Origin: Prochilodus magdalenae
Taxonomy: Eukaryota > Chordata > Actinopteri > Characiformes > Prochilodontidae
Direction of reading: 5' to 3'
Assembly: GCA_024036415.1 (NCBI GenBank)
Contig: JAMWET010005455.1
Span: forward strand, 835,501-899,500
Length of the DNA stretch: 64,000 bases
In this document: piece after piece, positions 1 through 24,112 of the stretch
Position numbering within the stretch: the stretch's first letter is position 1
Layout: each line of letters begins with the position of its first letter
The notes under the pieces: model-generated
What the model was told of the DNA's origin: nothing
Seen by the model: the letters and a program-made list of their open reading frames with translations, nothing else
Databases searched by the model: none
Position numbers and translations under genes: made by a program

Positions 1-720
1 ACAAGACAGAGCAGCCAAGAAAAATCCCTATAGAGAGAGAGAGAAACACCAACTGAACACTTCCACACCTACAGTGGTGCTAAAGACAGAATAGTTAAGT
101 ATCTGCATACGTAATTAGCATAGAAAACTTTTAATTCCTCCTTAAATGGTGCCTTAAATTAGCCCTAAATTAGTGCTACTTGTAAACTAAATAAAAATGA
201 GTATGTACTTATCAGTAATATCCTAAACACAATTATACTTACGTATACCTGGCATAAAATAACATCGAAGTAGTAAATTATAAGCATTATGTTATGTTAA
301 GTTCACTTAAAGGAAAGTTTCATAAACTAAAAAGTGGGGTAGAAATATATAACTGGTAAACTAACTGTATACCTATAATGTTAGTTCACCTGTTATTTAT
401 TTTACCCCACTTTTTAGTTTATGATACTTTATAGAACTAGTTGTGTAGTTTACTACTCTAACACCTAAAAATATACCTACATTCTGTTTTCATAAACTAA
501 ATACTGAGCTTAGTCCCAAGAAACTCTAAAATAGTACATTTACAAGATTACTACTAGTACACTGATATTACTGCACTTAGTACATAAAGTAAAGAAGGGA
601 ATATATTTGAACTTTCCTTCAGTTTACTCAGTAAAATTAACTCTGTTTAAGTATACTCTTTTCTTGTAAGGGTTAACAGCAGCTCATTTAAACTAAACAA
701 AGTTAAACAGTTTGACAGAT
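1..720. other. AT-rich non-coding stretch with a long hairpin
   Basis: No coding potential is seen. The region contains the snap-back inverted repeat listed separately and is otherwise AT-rich. Confidence 0.5.
314..430. repeat. Long imperfect inverted repeat (hairpin), 51-52 bp arms
   Basis: Arms 314-365 and 380-430 are near-perfect reverse complements separated by a 14-bp loop. The longest exact block contains ATAAACTAAAAAGTGGGGTA. The structure looks like a compact fold-back element; no target-site duplication is evident. Confidence 0.8.
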
Positions 721-739
721 ATGGAAACTGATGATTTAC

Positions 740-840
740 CTGTGAGGGTGTGTGTCCACGTCATGCTGACCGTGTTTGAGTGTTTGTGAGAGCACAGCGG
801 GTCCATTTAAAGCTCCAGATAATCACAACTCCGCCCACTT
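740..840 (-). other. Candidate minus-strand first exon and core promoter
   Basis: Reading leftward on the minus strand there is a GC-box-like GGGCGG near 836, a TTTAAA near 810, an ATG at 764 and a good donor, CACAG|GTAAAT, at 739. This could be the first exon (MTWTHTLT...) or leader of a gene lying left of the window. No protein match can be claimed. Confidence 0.25.
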
Positions 841-1122
841 CCTATCACCATGGCAAACATAAACTGTACTGACAGAGGAAAAGAAACAGCAAATGTCAAC
901 AGTGAAACTACAGTGTAGTAAAAAAGAAGAGCACATGCGTCAAAACGAGGGAAAAAAAAACAATAAACATTTCTATGGGTATCCAGGTAAAAATGGATCA
1001 TGTCTTAATGGTTTGTAATTTTATATATCTCATATATGCACTTAGTTAGACATACTAACATACTAACAATACAGATTAAAGTACATTTTGAGTAAATAAA
1101 AATATATACTTTGTAGTGCTTT

Positions 1123-1226
<104 letters not shown>

Positions 1227-2561
1227 TATATATGTACTTTAATCTGTATTTAAGTATATCGGAGTCTTAATTGTGTCTTAAAACACTACAGTTAAGTACA
1301 GTTAGTTCTAATAAGTACAATTTTAATACTACTAATGTCTATATTTACTGTATAATGGACTATAAGTGTCTCCAGTGTCCTAAAGGAAAAGTGTATGTCT
1401 CAGAATTATGAAGGTTATTTCCCCAAACACCTTCATAGACTTTCCACCTTTCCCAGGTTATTCCACATTTCACAGACAGTAATTGACGCTAACTCTTGCT
1501 AGCTGGTTAGCTGTTTATTAAATTAGCAAACTTTATCAGAGCTAGCTAAATACTTAATCATTATTTTTCATGATTAATTGACTTAAATAAAAAAGCACAG
1601 TAAAAAATAATCATTAGTGATGTTAAAAATATGCTTAAACAGAACAAACTGTACCCAACAGTAGTTTTTCTTTTATAAATATAATTAACTTATTTAAATA
1701 CAACACCTTTCAAGCTATCTGATGGCAACTTTTACTATGCAGCAGAGAACGTATGCCACAGGGCCAGGTTGTACTTTTGAAGCAGAGCCAGCTAGAAATT
1801 CAATCTCTTAATCTTATGTAGTTCAGTGTATGTTTTAATTCTGTCCTTAAGATGCGTCCTTTTAAAACTTCACTCAATGAGTTGTTCCTTAGGATAAAAC
1901 TGTTATTCTTCAAATAACATCTTCTATAGTTCTTAAGTAGCGGAATTCTGAAAAGCTTTGTGCTCTTAATTAACTTCCTTAACCTTACGAGAGTCTCACA
2001 TCTGCCCTAGGCAGTGAGAAATGAGAAGGTGAGCCTCTAAACGTATTAAACAAGTGCTAAAAATAAAGTCTACATGTTTACTGTTCAGTTTCAAAGCCTG
2101 TCAAGTGAGGTTCACCCTTAAAATACTACACAGTGAATATGTAGGGGAAGTACATGGTACAGATGTGGCTGTAATCTGTTTTAAATAGAAGTGGCTTTGT
2201 AAAAATGAACTTCAGCATCATGCTTTTATTATTGAAAGAAAGAACGCCACCATTTAAGGTGAAACTGGAAAAAAACAGAAGCTGGTTAAAAGGAAAGCTG
2301 ACTTAGACGGAAATTGTGTGGGTTCCACAGGGGCCTCTCAAACACAGGCCACCCAGTCTACTCAATCATATACACTTCTGCAACAAAACTGACTCTCAAA
2401 AAGTTTAGTCACATCTCTAGCACACATTCAGCCGCTGAGCTGCAAAGACTTATGAACTAATGGATTGCTAGCGATGCCACGGCATACAATGACCACACTG
2501 AGATTCCCTGCGCCTGTATACTTAAGGTGTGCTGTAAGGGAGCCTGACAGCCTAGAAAATA

Positions 2562-3235
2562 CACTCATCATGAAAAGAATAGCTGCACCCAGACGGAAGT
2601 GTGGGATTGCAGTGCTATTGGGAAGGAAGGTAAAGGTTACGTGGAACAATAAACGATGATAAATTAAGACTGATATGGGAAATATTTATTAGGCTACATA
2701 TACAGAAGTAGCGTCTCTCAGTTTGGCTAACCCATCAAGCCAGACGTCGCAGCTTGACAGTATCTGCAGATTTTGCTCTAAGGGTGCAGGTGGAGTGACA
2801 CCAGACATTCTGGATGTGTGATGTGTGACTAGAAACCTTATATCTTGGTGCTGACCACGGTGCCTCCAGCCGATTTGTTGGTCATCTCCAGTCACTCCAT
2901 GACAGTCTGGCACGACACCACTGCAGTCTTCAGTGACGGTGACGTGGTGTTAAGGGCAGTCATCGTAAAGGTCTGTGTGCATGTAGTCCTGGGTTGGGCA
3001 GCGGTCTGCCGATGGTGCTGGCACTAACAGGACAACTCATGGAGGGTACCACTGCTTGCTGAATCACTGCAGTGGAGACTGCTGAGTCAGTCAGGTTCAG
3101 AGATAAGGTTGCACAAGGCTGAGAGTGTAACGTGAATTGTTTCGCAACGTCATACCTACCCACCAAGTTTCCTTCCTGTCAGTTGATTCCTTCTGGGTGC
3201 AGCTATTTGTGCCACTATCGTTTTGGCAGTGAGGG
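2562..3235 (-). mobile_element. Non-autonomous Tc1/mariner-type element, copy A
   Basis: TA dinucleotides flank termini with the family's inverted repeat (CACTCATCATnAAAAGAATAGCTG and its complement). The minus strand carries decayed transposase fragments: a GDDQQIGWRHRGQHQD block and a stretch resembling the ends of Tc1-like transposases. The middle of the transposase is absent. Confidence 0.75.
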
Positions 3236-4060
3236 TATAGCTCTTACTTGAGAACCCCTTAAGTTTGTTTTTTATGAGAACGTTCTTTGTATATTCCATT
3301 TTTGTGGAGGTTCTACACAAGCTCTCCCATTTAGCAAGCTATTGTGACTCAGATGTCTGAAGCATTTAGTGACTTTTAAAGCTATGTCACAGGAAGCGGT
3401 TACTTGAGTCTGAGGCCTGAGACTAATATGTCTGAGGCAATTTTACCAGTGTATTTTTATAAGCTTATTCATGAGGGAGAGTTGGATTTGTTGGCTGTAA
3501 TAAGGCAAAAAAGTCCCCAAAGATTATTTTCGTTCCTCCCAAGACTTTCCGCTTTTTAAGCATTACCTATAAAACCTCGGAAGACATATGTAAGTTTCCT
3601 TGGTGGTTCCCTGCTGTTTTGGACAGTAAATAAAACAGCTGTGCCATGACTTTCCCCGGTTCCCATCACCACCACTGCAAAGAAACCAGAGTTGGCAAGT
3701 TTCTCTATCACACCCTAACCCATTCAGATTGACTCGGATACCTCAGTGATGGAATAAACCAAATATGATGGGAAAGATGATGATGGGATCGTTCTCACTA
3801 AACACCCTAAAAGCATGTGAGAAAGTCTGTGAATAACAAGTGTCAGTCGTCGCTCAGATAAGAGTACTGACCACAGAACACTTCAACTGGAGCTCCATGT
3901 GGTACTTCAAGTTCAATTATTTTTCCATATCTGTGTCTTATTGCTGTAATGATGCAATGTGTAAAATGACCATGTTTACCGTATGCATTAATATTTACAA
4001 TTGTGTTTTAATTAGGCAAAAACTGCTAAACCCCTAAACCCTACCCTCCTGGTCCCCCTT

Positions 4061-4290
4061 GTAGATGTCAGAGACAACAGCTCATCTGCTGCTGCACAGT
4101 TTGTGTTGGTCATCCTCTAGTCCTTCAACAGTGCTCACAGGACGCTGCCCAAAGTCCAGCAGTGACACTGAGATGTCCAGAAGCACTGATGTGTCTAGTC
4201 CCCTCACGGCAGCACAACACACACTAACACACCACCACTACTGGAGTGTCACTGCATTCTCAGGTGCTGAGTATGATCCACCCCCCACAA
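4061..4290. repeat. GGCCACTTCATTA-family interspersed repeat, internal fragment
   Basis: This shares the internal blocks CAGCAGTGACACTGA and CACACTAACACACCACCAC with copies at 9.3, 14.4 and 42.0 kb. It looks like a non-autonomous DNA element common in fish; the superfamily is not resolved here. Confidence 0.55.
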
Positions 4291-4299
4291 AGTACTTCA

Positions 4300-5895
4300 T
4301 ATTAGTGCTCCAACAATTTGTGTTACAATATTTAATATTTGTCTGTCAATAAAAAGCATAATAAAATGAAAGTCTGACACACTAAAAAAGATACTGCATG
4401 TTTATCTAGGATGTGGCAATGAGAAATCAAGAATCACTTTAAATTACATTCAAAAATAAATTGTATAAATAAACTTATCTTCCTTATTAATTTATGTAGT
4501 CATTATTGTTTGTTTATTCCACATACTGTAAAAGTTTTCAGCTGAATCTCAAACAGCTCCCCGTCTAATGCACCTGTATATGTCATTAAATAACGCTCAC
4601 TACACCCAAAAAGGCGTGTAGTATGTATAACAGAAAATGGTTTGCATTTGGCCATAAGCTGCTAAGCTGACTCCCTAACTAACATTATTATTGCAGTGCA
4701 CTACATAGAAAGTAGGTAGCAATTTGAGATGAAGCCCTACTCATTTATCACCCCCCCCCCTCCAAAAAAATGGGGGTCCCAAGAAATGCCTTGTTTGTAA
4801 GAACAGCCCCTGAAATGGTACATATCCATGAGGAACTAAAATAATATACCTGGGCTTTGAATTAGCAAAGAAAGTAAAAGCTAGTAACAACTTAGTATTG
4901 AAGATGACAAGCTACAAACCAACCGCAAAAGACCCCACTGGGAATTTTTAAGAGAAGTTAAAATGAGTAAGAAAACTTAAAGTGGCTACAAAGTTTCCTA
5001 GCACCCATCAGCCTCTCACACAGCTTCCCAGAGCACATTTCCAAGCATCCCGAGGTCATTTTCTTCTGTTGGTGTTGTAAACAGAAAAACTTTTGTTGCA
5101 TCAATTACTGAAGGAGAACATTATAAATAAAGAGGGGCTCACATGAAATGATTTGACAAAAATGTTATTCAGTTGTGTAATGTACAGTTTTAGAAAGTAC
5201 CTTTCTGTCCGTACTCCCCACGGTACCGCACTTCACAAGAGGAACTGACAACAATAACGGAGAAGGGAACCTGGGACTTGACAAGTCTTTAGGGTACGAG
5301 CATCCCCTTACTCACCAGACCACAAACCTAGGTGGTGCTCCCACTCAAAGACTATGAAACGGAACTGTGGAAGAACTGAGATGCTGAATTACGGTTTAAC
5401 CAAGTATACCTGACTGGAAAAGTTAGACCCCCCCCAAAATGGTGGTGATTAAAAATAAACTACAGAGGTGAACCAAAGCCATGGGAATAAAGACCTATGT
5501 AGAACAGATCATGGGTTAAATGTGCATGTTAACACTTTTTAGGATACAAATTATTATTAAAAAGCCCATTAAGACTGGTGAAAACCTTCTTTAAAACAAA
5601 CAAACAAAGAAAATGATGAACCAGTTCATTTAAAAACAAGGTCCACATTTCAGGAGGTCCAAAAACAGATAACATTAACAAAGACATCCAAAGCCGGACC
5701 GCTAGCAGAATTCGATCAATCTTTTTTTTCCTTTAAATACACGTAAGCACTGTGTGTGCCTATATACAGTACATTACACGTTGGATATAAAGTCACAGTC
5801 CCACTGTCCTTGGAACCAAAGACCTTTTTCCCCCTCCTGCCACCACATTCTGCGTCCAATGCACTGGTCTGTCTTGGCTCGGCTTGGCTTTGCAG
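4300..5895. other. Non-coding stretch, probably including the rnf121 3' UTR
   Basis: No ORF of substance. The part just below 5,896 should be the rnf121 3' UTR (minus strand), but no convincing minus-strand AATAAA close to the stop codon was found, so its end is unknown. Confidence 0.4.
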
Positions 5896-19798
<13,903 letters not shown>

Positions 19799-19965
19799 CT
19801 TCGGGAGCGCTCAGCGACAGCCCGACTACTCACCACAGCATCTTCCGGGTTGCGTGAGGAATGAGCCAATCGCCAGAAGCCATACGAGTTCCTTTTCCGA
19901 TTGAGGAGGCGCGGGCCCCGATCCAATGCGCGGGCTCGTGTCCTTAACTAGAACCCCTAACAAGT
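19799..19965 (-). promoter_or_regulatory. rnf121 promoter and 5' UTR, CpG-rich with CCAAT boxes
   Basis: The stretch around 19,640-19,965 is locally rich in CG dinucleotides in otherwise CpG-poor DNA and sits directly upstream of the rnf121 start codon. CCAAT pentamers occur on the plus strand at 19866-19870 and 19923-19927. I see no clear TATA box. This fits a housekeeping-type promoter; the transcription start is not resolved. Confidence 0.6.
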
Positions 19966-20186
19966 GAAGTACGCGTAATAGGTGCCCGGCAGTTTTACGC
20001 CCTACAAAGTGTTCTAGCTAGAACACAAGGAGGCACATTGAATCGCAGCCAAAGGCCTAACAGCTGTGGCAACTGCCAGCAGCAGAAAACAGACACGTGT
20101 ATACTATGTCAACATTATGTAATGTTCAGTAAACAACAGTAATGCAATCAAATAATTTTCTATAATATGAAGGACTGTTTTTAATA

Positions 20187-21868
20187 CACTCATCCACAGA
20201 ATAGTTCCACCCAGAAGGAAGTGTCGGATTACAGTGCTAGTAGGAAGGAAGATGAAAGTTACAAGGAACAATAAATGATGATAAATTTAGACTGTTATGG
20301 GTAATATTTCCTTAGATACACATACAGATGTAGTGTCTCTCAATACAGCAGACATGCCAGACATATCAGTATGGAGGTGTAGAGGTTCCTAATGGTGTCC
20401 TGTGATAATCCATCCCATGCATCTTGAATGTTCTCACACAGTTCCTGCAGATTTTGCAGTAGGGATGAAGGTGGAGTGACACCAGGTCTTCTGGATGTGT
20501 GATGTGTAACGAGAAACCGTTAATCTTTGTGCTGACCACAGTGCTTCCACACATGGATCTGTTGGCATTCTGAGCCACTCCATGACAATCTGTATACACA
20601 GGCATATTGTATTGTCTGGGCACTTCAGTTACATGCAAATGCAAGTTACATGAAATGTAAAGATGAGTAACACATCCTACACGGACTACACGCATCTTAA
20701 CATGTTCATGCACAAATACTGTTTATTTGCTGAATTTAACATAAAATGTGACACATATAAAAGCTATGGCACATTTCACATTATATATTCAAGCTCACTG
20801 GACTTCACCAGTTTCTTCTGCTCTTTGGGCCCCCTTTTTTCCTCAGTCTGTTCCTATACAGTAGCAAAGCCTTCTTAGTTGGTTTCAGTGTGGCTTCTTC
20901 TTCTGTTCTTCTCGTTTCCTTTTCCTGTGCCCCATCTTCAGTTTTCACTTCTCCTGCTTTTCAGATATCTGCAGGTCAGCTATCCTGGTTTAAAACCGCA
21001 TTCAGCCATCATCTGACAACCATCTGGCTCTTCTGGAACCTTAGCAGTCAGAAGACCTTTGGGTGCTACCTTTCTGGGACTGACCTCCCCAACCTGGACA
21101 GTGTCCATGCCAGGTGATTAAAGAAGAATACCCACAATATCAGCAGAGACACAACACACCTGGGACACCGCCTGTTTGACTTGTTACTGTCTGGCAAGCA
21201 GTACAAGGCTATCCACACAAAAACAAGCAGACTGAGAAACAATTTGTTCCTAAGAGCTGTGGCCTTTACAACACCTCACTAACTGCCTGACTACCTCTGG
21301 ACTAAATCATGTCCACTCTATACATTCATCCACATTGTGTACAGTCACTTTACGCTATACATTATTATCCATAGTGCAATTCTACCTCCATATACCGGCA
21401 ACTTGTACATTCTGCATATCTTGCACATCCATGCACATGCACTTTACAGATTCAGAATTTTTTAAAATTTATTTGTATATTTATATTGCAACTGTTGTGG
21501 TAGTGTACTCCCATTCTCCCACTGTCCATATGTAAATATCTTAAATATCTATATCGTATGCTGTTTTATTCTTTGTTGTTTTGTCTTGGAGAGTGTCACA
21601 CTAAACCTCATTGTATGCAATTACAATGGCAATAAAAGGATTCTATTCTATTCTATTCTATTCTATTCTATTCTCATGCAGGCTTTCTGGCTCCTTTGTG
21701 TTTTGTTCAGATGTCCAGTCTGTGTATCCTGTGCAGTGTCTTTTATAGTGGTCTGAATACGTAAAAGATGTTGATGGTCTGTGTGCATGTAGTCGTGCGT
21801 CATGCAGCTGCCTGCCAATGGTGCTGACACTAACAGGATGACTCATGGAGGGCACTAACAGGGCCATT
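20187..21868 (-). mobile_element. Tc1/mariner-type element, copy G, split by a LINE-containing insert
   Basis: 20187-20605 carries the family left end and transposase C-terminal block on the minus strand. The family sequence resumes at about 21769-21868 (GTGCATGTAGTCGTGCG, then CACTAACAGGATGACTCATG). Everything between is foreign. Confidence 0.6.
21118..21675 (+). mobile_element. LINE 3' end with (TTCTA)n tail
   Basis: The plus strand encodes HLGHRLFDLLLSGKQYKAIH then SRLRNNLFLRAVAF, the conserved C-terminal end of a non-LTR retrotransposon ORF2 of the L2/CR1/Rex group. A UTR and a (TTCTA)n tail at 21646-21675 follow. It is 5'-truncated and inserted inside copy G. Confidence 0.65.
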
Positions 21869-21869
21869 A

Positions 21870-22564
21870 TGAGTGTAGAAGTGTTTTGATTGATATTTTT
21901 AAAATAATTTTTTTAAGTTTAATTTTGCCATGTGTATTTCATAGGTATATAGTAATTACAATATGCAGTCTGATTAACTGCAGAGACAAAAAGTTCTGTG
22001 GGGACAAATGTACTGGGGATTAAATGTGGCAATTTGAAGTATGATATGCTTTAAATGGGTAGGCTATATTGGATGTGGTAGAAGGTGTATGTGTATCTTT
22101 GGGTAACATTGCCATAATAATAAGGGTAAGTCATGATCACCTATGGCAATCCGCTTTAGCCTAAAATGACACCAGAGATACCAAGCCAAAAATCAACTCG
22201 TCAGATTATGCTCTGATAGTACAAATAATTATGGATACCTGTAATTTATGTTTAACTACTGAAATTAGTATGGTGCTTAATTAAAAACTATACATCAGGT
22301 CTCATTAATATAATTACGATATCAAAATTTCTTATTTGTAACAACTAACACAGATAAAAAAAAAACTCACTCAGCGATATTTAATTATAAGTAGTCAGCA
22401 CGTGTACTAACTAGAATACACTAGAATGAGACTTTCTCTGTTACATCCTTAGGGTACTTGATATTATGACTAGTAAAATATCTGGAGTCATAGTTTTTAA
22501 TAGTATGAAGTGCATTACAAATTACTTACATTTGAGTTACTAAAATATAAACGTCATCCAAAAA
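21870..22564. other. Intergenic stretch, nothing recognised
   Basis: AT-rich sequence without ORFs or clear repeats between copy G and the ccnb3 upstream motifs. Confidence 0.4.
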
Positions 22565-22645
22565 GGACTACAAACTCGGCACCGCCGATTACGTCACTAG
22601 CGTAAAACCCGCACAATGGCATTATGGGTTTTGTAGTTCACTTTT
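22565..22645. promoter_or_regulatory. CRE-like and ZNF143-like motif cluster upstream of ccnb3
   Basis: TTACGTCA at 22589-22596 resembles a CRE/ATF site within a short CpG-bearing stretch. On the minus strand, 22617-22640 reads AACTACAAAACCCATAATGC, close to the ZNF143 (STAF) consensus with its ACTACAA and CCCA blocks. Such motifs usually sit within about 100 bp of vertebrate start sites, so this may be a distal ccnb3 start or a separate promoter. Function is inferred. Confidence 0.4.
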
Positions 22646-22870
22646 TAGGGTTATATGACTGAATAAAAAAGACTTGCTGTATTCGTGGAAACTGTGTGGG
22701 TATAACTGCTAAATGTTCGTTTCACTGAAGTTCCAGTTTCAAGTATTATTAAAACCGTAAAAAATGTAATTTGTTGTGTAAATAACGTCTTGAATATTCT
22801 GAACGCAGCCAGCAGGTGGCTCTTAATACTGTCTTAACGCTTTAAATATCGACTCGCCTTCTGTTCCCTG

Positions 22871-22997
22871 ATTGGTTAAAATGAACCACCAACGGCTAAA
22901 CGCTGTCGATGATTGGCTAGAGCTTTTAAATCAACCGCTGACGTTTATTTGCAATGAACCAATCAGTGTGCGCGTAAAGAGGAGCTCCGTGTTCAAA
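22871..22997 (+). promoter_or_regulatory. ccnb3 proximal promoter: three CCAAT boxes plus CHR-like element
   Basis: ATTGG (inverted CCAAT) lies at 22871-22875 and 22912-22916, and CCAAT at 22959-22963. TTCAAA at 22992-22997 (TTTGAA on the other strand) follows the last box after 28 bases. Several NF-Y sites at regular 40-50 bp spacing followed by a CHR hexamer is the classic layout of G2/M cyclin promoters, and this one sits about 300 bp upstream of the cyclin start codon. Factor binding is inferred. Confidence 0.6.
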
Positions 22998-23303
22998 TTG
23001 TATGTTTCCATAACAGTTACATACAAGCTTTAATTTCACCGTAAATAAGATTTCAAGATCGTAAGTCGTGTTTCGTGTCGGGTATGAACTCGCGTCTAAC
23101 CGACTGGACGGTGTGTTTCTGTGTTTCATCGTTTTGCTAACGGAAGAGCTGGGCTATCGGTTTCTGACAGAGCGGCTCTGTCAGGGTCTGGAGTAAGCAG
23201 GTCGGTGGAACTGAGCCGTGTTAAATCTGATGTGTGAGATCTGCGACTAAACCGACGGGGAAGTAAAACCTGGAAATCCTGCACAATCAAAGTCGAGTTA
23301 GTC

Positions 23304-23942
23304 ATGGCTTTCCAGAGGGGTAACAAACATTGCTCTTTCTCAAAACCTCAGGGTAAAATGAACGGACTTGGCAACCAGGTGAGTTCCCTGTGTTTGGTAA
23401 CCCGCTGCTAGCGTGAGTTAACTGGTCAGCTGTTCCGATCTAACGTCTGTTTGACATGCTGACCAGCTAATGATGAAAACGAGCCGCATCTCCATGTATG
23501 AGTAAATGGCGCACATATGCTTCGTGCGTGTATCCGCCCATGATCCCCTGGGTGATGATGTCTTTGTTGTTGTTGTTGTTCTTTGTTACAGGAGGAGGTT
23601 TTCCATGTTAAGAGAACCCCCTCTTCCCCTCAGGGGGGTCCAAAGAAAAGATCTGCATTTGTTGATCTTACAAATGTAAGTGCTCATTCATACACTTCCA
23701 CTCACCTGCAGCTGTTTTATGGGGTTTTAACTGCATTTTAATAAGAGAGTTTGCATATTTTTATTGTTTTGCTTGAATCTATTTAATTGAGTAACTTCTT
23801 AGTTACTGTAATTGTAATTGTTTTATGCTGTTTTATTAATTGTGTATTCTTATTTATTATTTTTAAATGTATTTACTCCTAACCTTTTTCATATTTTCTA
23901 AAATTTTAAAACAATATAAAATAAATATTTTATTTATTATTG

Positions 23943-23984
<42 letters not shown>

Positions 23985-24078
23985 GTAGTAGTATTAAAAT
24001 ATATTTGAATTTCATTATTATACATTTAGTTTTATTGAGCATTCAGTTTTACTGTTGTTGTTGTTGTTGTTGTTATTG

Positions 24079-24112
<34 letters not shown>

